From the NCBI GenBank assembly GCA_963825425.1, contig CAWGTF010000015.1:248001-312000 (forward strand): 64,000 nt of DNA. Reading direction: 5' to 3'. Source of the DNA: PALSA-607 sp963825425. Its GTDB lineage: Bacteria > Actinomycetota > Actinomycetes > Acidothermales > Acidothermaceae. Positions 1 through 10,185 of this stretch are shown here, in pieces. Below the pieces are notes generated by a model. It saw only the letters and a program-made list of their open reading frames with translations, searched no databases and was not told the DNA's origin. Position 1 is the first letter of the stretch; each line of letters starts with the position of its first letter. The translations under genes and the position numbers were made by a program.

Positions 1-54
1 GTCCTCGCCTCCTAACATGGGTTAGCGCCGGTAGTCCGGCCGCCCTGGAGGGTC

Positions 55-1244
55 ATGACCATCAAGAAGCGCGCGCCCAGTGGCGTCGTCGACGTGCTGC
101 GCCTGCTCGTCGTCGTGTTCTTCGCCGGGCTCGGCTATGAGGTCTCGAAGCGCTTCAACTCGGGTGCCTTCGTCTTAGGCCCGCTCAACGGCGTCATGGT
201 CGGCATCATCATCGGGTCGGGCCTCGGCTACGTCCTTGGTGGCGTGCTCGGTCGCACGACCGTCACCGTGGTCGGCCGCACCGAGCACAGCCTGCGCCAG
301 GCGTCGGCCGAAGAACTCGTCGCCGGCTCGTTCGGTGGCGTCATCGGCGTGCTCGTCGGCGCGGGCGTCGCATGGTGGATATTCCTGCTGCTGCAGCCAT
401 TTCTGGCGTTTCCGTTGTTCGGGTTCGTCGTCGCGGTGATCGGTTACCTCGGTTATCGCCTGGGCACCAGCCGTCGCGAAGAGATGCTCTCGATGTTTGC
501 CAGCCGTGCGGGCATGGGTCCGCGGCCGCAGGCAAGGTCGAATCTGCCGCGCATCGTCGACACGTCGGTGGCTATTGACGGCCGGATCCTCGACGTCGTG
601 CGCGCCGGCTTCCTCGACGGCACGTTCCTGATCCCCAGCCCGGTACTCGCCGAGCTGCAGAGGCCTCGCCGATTCGGGCGACGACCTGCGTCGTGCGAAG
701 GGACGTCGCGGGCTGCAGAATCTCGAAGCGCTCAAGCGCGAGCCAGGGGTCAACCTCGAGGTGCTCGACGAAGAACTGCCGGCAGTGCCAGAGGTCGACG
801 CCAAACTGGTGCGGATCTGTCTCGACCGCGGCCTCCCGCTGCTGACCCTCGACACCAACTTGGCCAAGGTCGCGACGCTGGCCGGCGTCCACGTCATGAA
901 TCTGCACGGGCTCGCCCTCGCGCTGCGCCCGCCGGTCTCCGCGGGCGACGACGTCGTCGTCCATCTGCTTCGTCCTGGCAAGGAAGCGGGCCAGGCCGTC
1001 GGGCTACCTCGACGACGGCACGATGGTCGTGGCCGAGCGTTCTCGCGATCACGTCGGTGACGAGATCGCGATCCACGTCACCAGCGTGCTGACGACGGCG
1101 AACGGGCGGATGGTCTTCGGCCAGCCGGTGGTCGCTCCGCACGGCCCCAACGGGTCGACCGCGGCCGCGCGCGAATCGGATTCGGTGCGGGCTGAAGCGG
1201 CGCGACCCGGCCCGCCGAGCCACCCACTTGGTCGATCGTTGTGA
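55..1244 (+). CDS. PIN/TRAM-domain membrane protein (YacL-like), two frameshifts
   Basis: Predicted membrane-anchored PIN/TRAM protein of the PilT/YacL family; PIN domains are Mg-dependent nuclease folds and TRAM is an RNA-binding fold. ATG 55 follows a GGAGG at about 46-50. Four hydrophobic segments occupy roughly residues 12-135. The PIN domain follows, with RIVDTSVAIDGRILD (first acidic residue), EVDAKLVRICLDRG and LLTLDTNLA. The C-terminal TRAM part reads GYLDDGTMVVAERSRD. The frame breaks near 661-664, resuming with LADSGDDLRRAKGRRG, and near 1001, where one extra G splits GQAVG from YLDDGT. The TGA overlaps the ispD GTG by four bases. In relatives this gene sits just upstream of ispD, as here. 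The breaks are probably sequence errors. Confidence 0.85.
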
Positions 1245-1970
1245 CTGTCGCGGCCATCGTGCCGGCGGCCGGTCGCGGCGAGCGGCTCGGTCCCGGTCAG
1301 CCGAAGGCGCTGCGCACGCTCGACGGCGTCCCGATGCTCGTCTACGCCGTGCAAGCCCTTGCTCGCGCCCGCCTCGTCGAGCTGGTCGTCGTCGCCGCGC
1401 CGCTGACCGGGGTGGCCGAGGTCGAAGCGCTGCTTGCGTCGCACGACATCGGCGCACCGGTGCTGGTGGTGGCCGGCGGTGAGCATCGCCAAGACTCGGT
1501 CGCCCGAGCACTCGAGGCGCTGCCGCCCGAGGTCGATGTCGTGCTGGTGCACGACGCGGCCCGGCCGCTCGCACCGAGCGAACTGGTCGACGCGGTCGCG
1601 AGCGCGGTGCTCGCAGGTCACGGTGCAGTTGTCCCGGGCCTCGCGATGACCGACACGGTGAAGCGCGTGGTTCTGTCCAATACCGGGCCGGACGCCGACG
1701 CAGCAGGCGCCGGAGCAGGTGCTCGAGACGGTGCCGCGAAATGATCTGCGCTGCATCCAAACTCCGCAGGGCTTCGATCGCGCGGTGCTGACGAAGGCAC
1801 ACGCAGCAGCCGAGGACACCGCGACCGATGACGCCGGTCTGGTCGAGCGGCTCGGACTCCCCGTCGTCGTGGTCGCCGGATCGGCCGACGCGTTCAAGAT
1901 CACCCGCCCGATCGATTTGCTGATCGCCGAAGCGGTGTTGCGCGAGCGTCGGGGTTCCGGTGCCCGCTGA
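1241..1970 (+). CDS. ispD: 2-C-methyl-D-erythritol 4-phosphate cytidylyltransferase, one frameshift
   Basis: Third enzyme of the non-mevalonate isoprenoid pathway: couples MEP to CTP, giving CDP-methylerythritol. GTG 1241 overlaps the preceding stop. N-terminal nucleotide-binding motif AAIVPAAGRGERLG, then VVLVHDAARPL, then QTPQGFDRAVL and DDAGLVERLG in the C-terminal half. The frame changes between about 1670 and 1695; the second half resumes at PEQVLETVPRNDLRCIQTPQ. Restored length is about 242 residues, normal for IspD. It overlaps ispF, the usual actinobacterial pairing, so the two are probably cotranslated. Confidence 0.93.
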
Positions 1971-2472
1971 GACAGGCAGCGTCGCGAGCGGGATGCCGCG
2001 TGTCGGCCTCGGTGTCGACGTCCACCCTTTTGAGGTTGGCCGTCCGTTGTGGGTCGCCGGTTTGCACTGGCCCGGCGAGACCGGCCTGGCCGGCCATTCC
2101 GACGCTGACGTCGTCGCGCATGCGTGCTGCGACGCGTTGCTGTCGGCCGCGGCGCTTGGCGACCTCGGCACCCAGTTCGGCACCGACGATCCCGCGTGGG
2201 CGGGCGCGTCTGGTGCGGCGTTGCTCGGCGAGACGATGCGGCGGGTGCGCGAACGCGGCTACGAGGTCGGCAACGTCGCCGTGCAGCTGATCGGGAACGT
2301 GCCTCGCCTCGGACCACGTCGCGACGAAGCCCAGGATGTGCTGTCGACCGCCGTCGGCGGTGTGGTGTCGCTGGCCGCGACGACGACCGACCGGCTCGGG
2401 CTCACCGGCCGCGGCGAAGGACTGGCCGCGATGGCCACCGCATTGATCTATCCGCGCGCCAGCCCGCCCTAG
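1960..2472 (+). CDS. ispF: 2-C-methyl-D-erythritol 2,4-cyclodiphosphate synthase
   Basis: MEP-pathway enzyme that cyclises CDP-methylerythritol 2-phosphate with loss of CMP; the family is a zinc-dependent homotrimer. The ORF is intact at 170 residues. Metal and substrate motifs are visible: GVDVHPF (Asp and His ligands), GHSDADVVAHACCDALL (third His), GNVAVQLIGNVPRLGPRR, and the C-terminal TTTDRLGLTGRGEGLAA. GTG 1960 overlaps ispD; ATG 1993 (MPRVGLGVDVH) is an alternative start nearer the usual length of about 158. The next gene, cysS, begins 9 bases after the stop, so the two are likely one operon. Confidence 0.95.
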   Translation: MPAETGSVASGMPRVGLGVDVHPFEVGRPLWVAGLHWPGETGLAGHSDADVVAHACCDALLSAAALGDLGTQFGTDDPAWAGASGAALLGETMRRVRERGYEVGNVAVQLIGNVPRLGPRRDEAQDVLSTAVGGVVSLAATTTDRLGLTGRGEGLAAMATALIYPRASPP

Positions 2473-2481
2473 TCTTGCCCC

Positions 2482-3882
2482 GTGACGTTGCGCCTCTACG
2501 ACACCGCCAGCCGTCAAACGCGCGAGTTCGAATCGATCGAGCCGGGCCGCGTCTCGATCTACCTGTGCGGCGCAACCGTTCAGGCCCCGCCGCACATCGG
2601 TCACGTGCGCTCGGCGGTTGCTTTCGACGTCCTGTCTCGATGGCTTTCGGCGAGCGGTTATCGCGTCGCGCTGTGCCGAAACGTGACGGACATCGACGAC
2701 AAAATCCTGGCGGTAGCGGCGGCCGCGGGCGTGCCGTGGTGGGAGGTCGCCGAGCGGCACCAGCGGATGTTCAGTGCTGCGTACGCAGCGCTCGGCTGCC
2801 TGCTGCCGACCGTCGAGCCGCGCGCGACCGGGCACGTGCCCGAGATGATCGTGTTGATGCGCCGGCTCATCGAGGCTGGGCACGCGTATGCGGTCGACGG
2901 CGACGTGTATTTCTCGGTGCAGTCGTTTCCGGCGTACGGCGCGTTGTCTGGCCAGGATCCGCGCAACCTCCAGCAGGGCGAGTCGGACGTCGACAGCAAG
3001 CGCGACCCGGTCGACTTCGCGCTGTGGAAGCGGGCCAAGCCGGGGGAGCCGTACTGGGAGACGCCGTGGGGCAACGGCCGGCCAGGTTGGCATCTCGAGT
3101 GCTCGGCGATGGCCACGAAGTATTTGGGGTCGAGCTTCGACATTCACGGCGGCGGCCTCGACTTGGTGTTTCCGCATCACGAGAACGAGCAGGCGCAGTC
3201 GCGCGCGGTTGGCGACGGGTTCGCCAACTTCTGGATGCACAACGGCCTTGTCACCCTCGGCGGCGACAAGATGAGCAAGTCGCTCGGCAACACGTTGTCG
3301 GTCGAGAACCTGCTTGAGCAGGTTCGGCCGGCCGACTTGCGTTACTACCTGGCCGCGCCGCACTACCGATCGAGCGTCGACTTCACGGCCGCCTCCCTCG
3401 ACGAAGCAGCGACGGCATATCGCCGGGTCGAAGGCTTCGTGACGCGGGCAATTGAGCTTGCCGGCGTGGGAATTCCGTCGCCGTTGACGCTCGACTCGTT
3501 CCCGCCTGCTTTCGTCGACGCGATGAACGACGATGTCGGCGTACCCCAAGCACTCGCCGTCCTGCATAACACTGTGCGCGAGGGCAACGCTGCTCTAGCG
3601 GACGCCGACAAGGCGCGCGTCGGTGGGCATCTGCGGCACGTCATCGCGATGCTGTCAGTGCTTGGGCTTGATCCGGTGGGCGACGGCTTGGCGGCCACTG
3701 GCGCTGGTGACATGCGAGGTGTGATCGACGCGCTGGTGGCCCTTGCCATCGAGCAGCGCACCGCCGCTCGCGAGCGAAAGGACTATGCCGCCGCCGACGC
3801 AATTCGCGATCAGCTGGCCCGAGCAGGCATCATCGTTGAAGACACCGCCGCGGGAGCCCGCTGGCAACTGCGGAGGGATTGA
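2482..3882 (+). CDS. cysS: Cysteinyl-tRNA synthetase
   Basis: Class I aminoacyl-tRNA synthetase charging tRNA-Cys. Intact, 466 residues, normal for the family. The Rossmann fold carries the HIGH signature within PPHIGHVRSAV and the KMSKS loop in GDKMSKSLGN. Zinc-ligand candidates are the Cys of YLCGATVQ, the Cys of HLECSAMA, and the HHENE motif after GGGLDLVFP. The C-terminal helical domain contains the usual ERKDYAAADAIRDQLARAGI. GTG start at 2482. It could in principle be the mycothiol ligase paralogue MshC, but the KMSKS form, the full C-terminal domain and the location between ispF and rlmB favour CysS. Confidence 0.96.
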   Translation: MTLRLYDTASRQTREFESIEPGRVSIYLCGATVQAPPHIGHVRSAVAFDVLSRWLSASGYRVALCRNVTDIDDKILAVAAAAGVPWWEVAERHQRMFSAAYAALGCLLPTVEPRATGHVPEMIVLMRRLIEAGHAYAVDGDVYFSVQSFPAYGALSGQDPRNLQQGESDVDSKRDPVDFALWKRAKPGEPYWETPWGNGRPGWHLECSAMATKYLGSSFDIHGGGLDLVFPHHENEQAQSRAVGDGFANFWMHNGLVTLGGDKMSKSLGNTLSVENLLEQVRPADLRYYLAAPHYRSSVDFTAASLDEAATAYRRVEGFVTRAIELAGVGIPSPLTLDSFPPAFVDAMNDDVGVPQALAVLHNTVREGNAALADADKARVGGHLRHVIAMLSVLGLDPVGDGLAATGAGDMRGVIDALVALAIEQRTAARERKDYAAADAIRDQLARAGIIVEDTAAGARWQLRRD

Positions 3883-3886
3883 CGAC

Positions 3887-5015
3887 ATGGCGGGTGGAAA
3901 GCGCGGTGGCCAGGGCGGGCGCGGCGCCAAGCCGGGCTCGCATCGTAAGGGCGCGGCTGTCGGCTCAGGCGGTCAGAAGCGCAAGGGTCTTGAAGGTCGC
4001 GGACCGACGCCGCCCGCCTCGGAACGCAAGGGTCATCCGGCGGCTCGGCAGGCTCGTCGCGCAGATGCGGCCGCCGCTCCTGGTGGTCGCGCGGGTCGTC
4101 CTGCGGCACGCTGGTCGTCCTGCGGCATCTGGTCGTCCAGCCGCTGGTGGTCGCCCTGCGACATCGGGTCGACCTGCGGGTCTGGCCGTTCGGCTGCCGG
4201 TCGACCCGCCGCCGGCGGACGGCCGACCACCACTCGGCGTCCGACTCGCACGACTCGACCTGACCCCAATGCGCCGGAGGTTGTCGCTGGCCGCAACCCC
4301 GTTGTCGAGGCATTGCGCGCCAGCATTCCGGCGAGTGCGTTGTACGTCGCGAACGGCATCGAGCTCGATGAGCGGGTGCGCGAGGCCATCAAGCTGGCGA
4401 ACGAGTTGCGCATTCCGCTGCTCGACGCGGAGCGGATCGAACTCGACCGTTACGCGCAGGGTGCGGTGCATCAGGGACTCGTCTTGCAGGTGCCGCCGTT
4501 CGATTACTTGCACCCCGACGAGTTGCTCGATCGCGCATTCTCTGCAGGCGTTCCGTTGCTTGTTGCTCTTGATGGCGTGACCGATCCGCGCAATCTCGGT
4601 GCTGTCGTGCGTTCGGTCGGCGCATTCGGCGGGCATGGCGTGCTTGGTGCCCGAGCGGCGATCGGCGGGGATGACTGCGGGTGCATGGAAGGCGTCGGCG
4701 GGTGCTGCCGCGCGCGTGCCAGTAGCGCGTGCAACGAACCTCACTCGCACGCTGACTGCGTACGCCGAACGTGGTCTGCTCGTCGTGGGTCTTGCAGGTA
4801 AGGGATCGCTTGATCTGATGGACCTCGAAGCTGCGACGGAGCCTCTCGTGCTGGTTGTTGGTTCGGAAGGCAAGGGACTGTCGCGGCTGGTGCAGGAGCA
4901 CTGCGACATCGTCGTGCGCATTCCGATCGCGTCAGCGACTGAGTCGTTGAATGCATCGGTCGCCGCTGGAGTTGCGTTGTATGAAGTGTCGCGTCGCCGC
5001 CAGGCTAATTCGTAG
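3887..5015 (+). CDS. rlmB: 23S rRNA (guanosine-2'-O-)-methyltransferase, SpoU family, frameshifted
   Basis: SPOUT methyltransferase expected to 2'-O-methylate a guanosine of 23S rRNA with SAM. ATG 3887 follows a GGAGGG at 3872. The first ~125 residues are basic and disordered, with a Gly-Arg-Pro-Ala-Ala repeat. Then comes the substrate-binding domain (VVAGRNPVVEALRAS) and the knotted catalytic domain: motif 1 DPRNLGAVVRSVGAFG, motif 2 LVVGSEGKGLSRLV, motif 3 RIPIASATESLNAS. The frame shifts twice inside the repeat (about 4108 and 4178) and once near 4648, where VPERRSAGMTAGAWK resumes in another frame. The flanking gene order is normal for Actinobacteria. Confidence 0.9.
4085..4240 (+). repeat. 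Gly-Arg-Pro-Ala-Ala coding repeat in the rlmB N-terminus
   Basis: About six imperfect 21-24 base units each encode GRPAA(S/G)G-like heptapeptides in the disordered N-terminal extension of RlmB. Consecutive units fall in two different frames, implying two compensating one-base errors inside the repeat. Confidence 0.7.
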
Positions 5016-5040
5016 CGTCGCGCAGTTCGATAGTCGCGCG

Positions 5041-6278
5041 TCAGTCGCTGCTGACGCGCAATGCCGCACCGAGAACAGCGCGTTCGTCCGGCCGGAACTT
5101 CAGCACGTTCTCGACGTACGACTTTGTCGCGGCGTCCATGCCGACGTCGTGTCCGGCCGCTTCGGACAAGAACCAGCGGTGCACGAGCACCTCGTGGAAT
5201 ATCTCGGCAGGTTCGAGTCGGCCGCGTAGCTCCGGCGGTATCTGCTCGAGCACTGGCTCGAAGACGTCCGTAAGCCAGTGCCGCGCGACCGTTTCCTCGT
5301 CGACGTCGGTACCGGGCATGACCGCAATCGCGCGGAAGCTGTCGAGGTCGTTCAAGCAGTCGACGCGCCTGGTTTTCTTCGACGGTCAAGCCGGTCAGCT
5401 GTTGCAATCGACGCTGGTGGTGGCCAGCCTCGACGACTTGAGTTTGCAGCTTCAGCCGATGGCCGCCGGGCTCGTCGATGAGTTGCAACTCGCCGACGTC
5501 GTAGCCCAAATCGTTCAGCCGTTGCAAGCGGTGTTCGATTCGCCACCACTCGTTGGGATCGACGTACTCGGCGCGGGTGAGCTCGGTCCACAGCGATTCG
5601 TAGCGCGAGATCACACTGTCGGCGACGTCGGTGGCTTCGACGCTTTCTGACGAGCAGGGATGCTGCCTCGAGGTCGAAGAGTTCGCCGGCAATATTGACT
5701 GACGCGATGTCGAGGTCATGCGCACGTTGCCCGTCGGAGAGCGTGGTGTGCAGCTCACCTGTTTCGGCGTCGACAAGATAGGCGGCGAAGGCGCCGGCGT
5801 CACGTCGGAAAAGCGTGTTCGACAGCGAGCAGTCCTTCCACGCGAAGCCGACTAGATGGAGGCGGACTAGCAGCTGGGCGAGTGCGTCGAGCAGCTTGTC
5901 GGCGAGCTCTGGGTCGAGCCGGCGCGAGAACAGCGCGCGGTAGGGCAGTGAGTAGCGCAGGTGCTTGGTCACCAACGCGGCGTCGAGCGGATCGCCGTCG
6001 TCGGTGACTCGCTCGCTCACGACGCCGCGGGCGCGCACGACCGGGACCTCGCGCTTGCCGAGCTCGGTGAGCAGCCGGTACTCGCGCTCGGCGACCTGCT
6101 GCGGGAGCTCCTTGATCGCGTAGACCGTTCCGGACACGCGAACGAAGCGGACGACGTGCCGCGAGATGCCGCGCGGCAGCGAGACCAGCCGGTCTGCGGG
6201 CCACTGATCGAGAGGGGTCGACCAGGGCAGCGACAGGAGTTCGGCGGGGTCGGCATTGGTAGCGAAGAGCAAGCGCAC
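5041..6278 (-). CDS. DUF4032 / lipopolysaccharide-kinase-like protein, two frameshifts
   Basis: Conserved actinobacterial protein with a protein-kinase-like N-terminal half and a C-terminal DUF4032 domain; its cellular function is not established. GTG 6278 begins VRLLFATNADPAELLSLPW. Kinase-like features are YAIKELPQ (Lys of the nucleotide pocket), REYRLLTELGKREVPVV, LHLVGFAWKDCSLSNTLFR (catalytic-loop-like) and AYLVDAETGELH (DxE/DFG position). The C-terminal part reads EYVDPNEWWRIEHRLQRLND and then HWLTDVFEPVLEQIP. Frame breaks lie near 5645 and 5370. Convergent with rlmB, 25 bases apart. Restored length is about 412 residues, usual for the family. Confidence 0.82.
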
Positions 6279-6322
6279 GTCTCTACTCTCACATGCGCGG
6301 CATAGGATCGGCTGGCAGTCCC

Positions 6323-6396
6323 GCCGGTGTGGCGCAATCTGGCAGCGCACCCGACTTGTAATCGGGAGGTTAGGGGTTCAATTCCCCTCGCCGGCT
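6323..6396 (+). tRNA. tRNA-Thr (anticodon UGU)
   Basis: A complete cloverleaf folds by eye: acceptor stem GCCGGTG with CGCCGGC (one G-T pair), D stem GCGC/GCGC, anticodon stem CCCGA/TCGGG around loop CTTGTAA (anticodon TGT), and T arm AGGGG-TTCAATT-CCCCT. No CCA is encoded. A tRNA-Thr beside the DUF4032 gene is a common actinobacterial arrangement. Confidence 0.95.
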
Positions 6397-6435
6397 CTCA
6401 CTCGAAATTTTGCTCCTACGCGGTCGGAGGCCCAA

Positions 6436-7303
6436 ATGAGTATCGACCTCGCCAGCGTGCGGGCTATCGATACCCACGTGCACGTCGAGGCCGATAGCTC
6501 GGGCAATCACGCGCTGGACGACGAGCTGCTGGCCGCGGCGTCGAAGTACTTCAAGGCCACCGCCAACAGCACGCCGACCATCGACGAGATCGCGCAGTAC
6601 TACCGCGAACAAGGTCTCGCGGCGGTGGTGTTCACCGTCGATGCCCACACAGCCACCGGGCACCCGGCGCTCTCCAGCGAAGACCTTGTCGCCCAGGCGG
6701 GCGCAGCATACCGACGTCCTGATCCCGTTCTGCTCGGTCGACCCGCACGATGGCGCGACCGCGGTGGCCCGGCTGCGTGATCTGGTCGCGTCGGGCGCGC
6801 GCGGACTCAAGTTGCACCCGTCATTGCAGGCGTTCGCCCCGAACGAGCGCAGTGTGTATCCGCTCTACGAAGCGGCAGCCGACGTCGGCGTCCCGATCGT
6901 GTTTCATACCGGTCAGACGGGCATCGGCGCCGGCCTGCCGGGCGGGCGCGGGATCAAGCTGCGGTACTCCGATCCGATGCTCATCGATGACGTCGCCGCC
7001 GACTTTCCGACTCTTTCGATCGTGCTCGCACATCCGTCGGTGCCGTGGCAGGATGCGGCGATTTCGATCGCGACACACAAGGCGAACGTCATGATCGACC
7101 TGTCCGGCTGGTCGCCAAAATATCTCCCGCCGCAACTCGTGCAGGCGGCCAACGGTCGGCTCAAGCACAAGGTCATGTTCGGATCGGACTACCCGCTCAT
7201 CACGCCAGACCGGTGGCTCGGCGAATTCGACGCACTCGACATTAGGGCTGACGTGCGGCAGCTGATCTTGAAAGACAACGCCGCTCGCTGGCTCGGGCTC
7301 TGA
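6436..7303 (+). CDS. Amidohydrolase 2 family metal-dependent hydrolase, one frameshift
   Basis: TIM-barrel metal-dependent hydrolase or decarboxylase of the Amidohydro_2 superfamily; substrate unknown. ATG 6436 follows GGAGG. Metal motifs are DTHVHVE (HxH) near residue 13, LKLHPSLQAF, VFHTGQTG, VLAHPSVPW and FGSDYPL (metal Asp). One extra base near 6700 breaks the frame between SSEDLVAQA and AQHTDVLIPFCSVDP. Restored length is about 289 residues, typical of the TIM-barrel group that includes 4-oxalomesaconate hydratase and ACMSD relatives. It ends two bases before the stop of the convergent acetoacetyl-CoA synthetase gene. Confidence 0.85.
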
Positions 7304-7305
7304 GC

Positions 7306-9285
7306 CTAGGCCAACCCCAGCGTTGTGGCGGCCCGAGTAAGCGCGGTGACAGCTTCAACAAAGGCTTCCGAGTCACTGAGTGCAGACAGATCGATTGCCT
7401 GCTCCATCGGGACGCCCTGTGCTGCCCGCTTCAAAGGCACTTCAAGTCGCTTTCCGTTGTTGTTACGAGGAAGCGCCTTCACGAAGACGATCGCATCGGG
7501 TACGTGGCGCGGCGAGAGTTGACTACGGATCGCGGCCGCGATGGCCGCCCGCAACTCGTCGTCCGCTTCGGTTGGCTTTGCAGGCACGATGAGCGCGATG
7601 AGTGATCCGTGTCCCGCGTCATCTTCGAGATGGACGCACCACGCTGTCGGCCACCTCGGGAAGGGCGTCGAGCACGCTGTAGAACTCGGCGGTACCGAGC
7701 CGCACCCCGCCGCGGTTGAGCGTGGCGTCGGAGCGGCCGGTGATGACCCACGTGTCGCGCTCGGTATGGATGATCCAGTCGCCATGCCGCCAGATTCCGT
7801 CGTAGGTGTCGAAATACGCGGCGCGGTAGCGCGAACCGTCGGCGTCGTTCCAGAAGGCGACCGGCATCGAGGGCATCGGCAACGTCACTACGAGTTCACC
7901 AGGCCTGCCGCGGATGGGTCTTCCGGCTTCATCGAACGACTCGGTCGCGACGCCAAGCGGTCGGCAACTCATCTCACCTGCGTACACGGGCGTGAGCGAA
8001 CTCCCTCCGACGAAACCACTGCAGACGTCGGTGCCACCCGATGTCGGCGCGAGCAGCACGTCAGCGCTTCACGGCGTCATAGATCCACGCCGATGCCGCG
8101 GCCGACAGTGGTGAGCCGGACGACGTGAGCTCACGCAACGCCGTGAGGTCATAGACCTCACCGGGTCGCAGGTCCGATCGAGCACAGGCCGCGAGGTACC
8201 CGGCGCTGGTACCGAAGAGGGTCGCCTTCGTTTCGGCGACGATCGCCCATTGGAGTGCCGAGATCTGGCCACGCCGGATCGCCGTCGAACAGCACGACGG
8301 TCGCACCGACGACCAGCCCGCTGACGAGAAGGTTCCACACCATCCAGCCGGTGGTCGTGTACCAGAACCCGACATCGCCTGGCCCGACGTCCATCTGCAG
8401 CGACAGCGCCTTCGCGTGTTCGAGCAGCAAGCCGCCGTGACCATGCACGATCGCCTTGGGCAAACCGGTGGTGCCGCTGGAGAACAGCACGACAAGTGGA
8501 TGGTCGAACGGCACCGCTTCGAACGTCGGCGGCGCCTGTATCGCGATGAACGCAGCCCACGTGATCACGTCGGCCGGTGGTTCGGCATACGCGTCGAGGT
8601 AGGGCACTTCGACAACCGCGGACGCCGGGAAGCTGGCCGCAGATTTCGGCTGCCTGGTCGCGACGGTGCGACGATGCGCTCGCCCCAGCGATATCCGTCC
8701 GCGTACACCAGAACTTTCGGCTCAAGCTGCGCGACCCGGTCGAGCACGCTGCGCGGGCCCATCTCGATCGGCACGCTGCACCAGATCGCGCCGAGACCCG
8801 CGGCTGCAAGGTGAGTGACGAGCGCCTCCGGGATGTTCGGCAGGTACCCGACCACGCGGTCGCCCTTGACCGACGCCAAGTACACGTAGACCCTGCTGCA
8901 CCCGGCCCACGAGCTCGGCGAGCTCGGCGCCGTTCAGATCCTGCGCTGCACGAGTCTGGCTTCTCGCCTTCACTTTGACGGCGGAGCCTTGATCGCGCAA
9001 CGCATGTTCTGCGTAGTTCAATGTGGCACCGGGAAACCATTGCGCGAACGGCATCTCTCGTCGTCCGAGCACTGCTGTTGGCTTGGTGTGAGTGATGATT
9101 TCGGCCTGGTCCCATACCAGTTGCCAGAATGTATCGAGGTCTGAGACTGACCATTGCCACACATCGTCGTAGGTGGCGAAGTGCAGGCCCGTCACAGATT
9201 CGGCCCTGCTCAGAAACCTGCCGAGCGCCGAGGTCTCCCTGGCGTCGTTGGCCGGCCGCCACAACACCTGCCCTGGTTCGACCAT
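7306..9285 (-). CDS. Acetoacetyl-CoA synthetase, multiple frameshifts
   Basis: ANL-superfamily ligase forming acyl-CoA from a beta-keto acid (acetoacetate in characterised members), ATP and CoA. ATG 9285 starts MVEPGQVLWRPANDA. Segments run through several frames: FATYDDVWQWSVSDLD, then YLASVKGDRVVGYLPNIPEA, VVLFSSGTTGLPKAIVHGHG (P-loop-like AMP-binding motif), GFWYTTTGWMVWNLL, LFGTSAGYLAAC, SGGTDVCSGFVGGS, DGIWRHGDWIIHTERD (hinge Asp region), and LPRNNNGKRLEVPLKRA with the conserved C-terminal catalytic Lys. Breaks are near 8885, 8650, 8270, 8062 and 7625. Total 1980 nt fits the roughly 650-residue family. It is the last gene of the operon, and its ATG overlaps the upstream HAD stop (TGATG). 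Confidence 0.9.
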
Positions 9286-10185
9286 CAGCCGCGAACGGAG
9301 AACGTATTGTCGGCGTCGCGCCAGATTTCGAGCAGTTCGGGCAACCCGTCAACAACGAAGTCAGGGCGGTCTGCCGGCAGCGCGAGCTCGACGTCGTCGA
9401 CGCCGTGGATTCCGGTGGTCACGAGCGCCGAGAGGGAACCGGCCCGAAGTCCCATGCAAATTTCGAGGGTGAGGTCATCGCCGGCGACAAGCATGCGTGC
9501 GGGCTGTACGCCGAGCCGGGTTGCGGCAACCTGCATGGCGGCCTCCGAGGGTTTACCCACGACCTCGTAGTCGCGTTCAGTCACGTACGAGAGGCCCTTG
9601 GCGATGAACCCGCCGAGGCCCACCGTCGGTCGCGTGCGCGTCGCGAATCGGCGCGCGTCACTGGTCACCAAGAAGTCCGCGCCACCCCAGATCGCGTCGG
9701 CAGCGATCTGAAGACGGTCGCGATCGAAGCCGACGTCCCACCCAATGATGACGGCAGCGGGCTGCTTGGAGTTGCCGTCGAGTGACGGGGGCACCAGCTC
9801 GATGTCGTAGCTCTTCAGCACGTCGAGGAGCCCCGAACCGCCGAACGCCATGACCGGCTGGCCCGGATAGCGCGCACTCAGCAGTTCTGCAGCAACGACC
9901 GAAGGTGTCAGCACGTCATCGGGAGCGACGTCGAGACCGATCGCCGACAATGATTCGGCAATTACCTGTGGTGTCTTCGACGACGCATTCGTGAACAGCA
10001 CGACTCGGCGACCCGATTCTCGCAACCACTGGATCGCCTCGCGTGCACCAGGCAGGGCATGGCCCGCCGTCGCCGCCGGGTTTGTCTGACAGCACGAGAC
10101 ATCCGTCGACGTCGAAGATGACTCCCTCGACCTGCGCGAGACGTGTCTTGAGCACCGCGTCCATGACGGCCGGTCGCACGCTCAC
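9285..10185 (-). CDS. HAD-superfamily hydrolase, NagD-like (class IIA), one frameshift
   Basis: Phosphatase of the haloacid dehalogenase superfamily, p-nitrophenylphosphatase/NagD branch. GTG 10185 overlaps the stop of the carboxyltransferase gene by four bases. Motif I is VIFDVDGCLVLSD (DxD nucleophile pair); motif II lies in VVLFTNASSKTPQ; the cap domain follows; motif III Lys is in YEVVGKPSEAAM; motif IV is MLVAGDDLTLEI. A one-base error near 10065 splits the N-terminal motif from the rest. Restored length is about 300 residues. Within the operon it could dephosphorylate a phosphorylated intermediate or a damaged by-product; that role is inference. Confidence 0.85.

Noticed and set aside
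1900..3567. 555-codon open frame on the minus strand opposite ispF and cysS
   Set aside because: It is Arg/His-rich, matches no family pattern, and lies antisense to well-conserved ispF and cysS. High GC with biased third positions produces such shadows.
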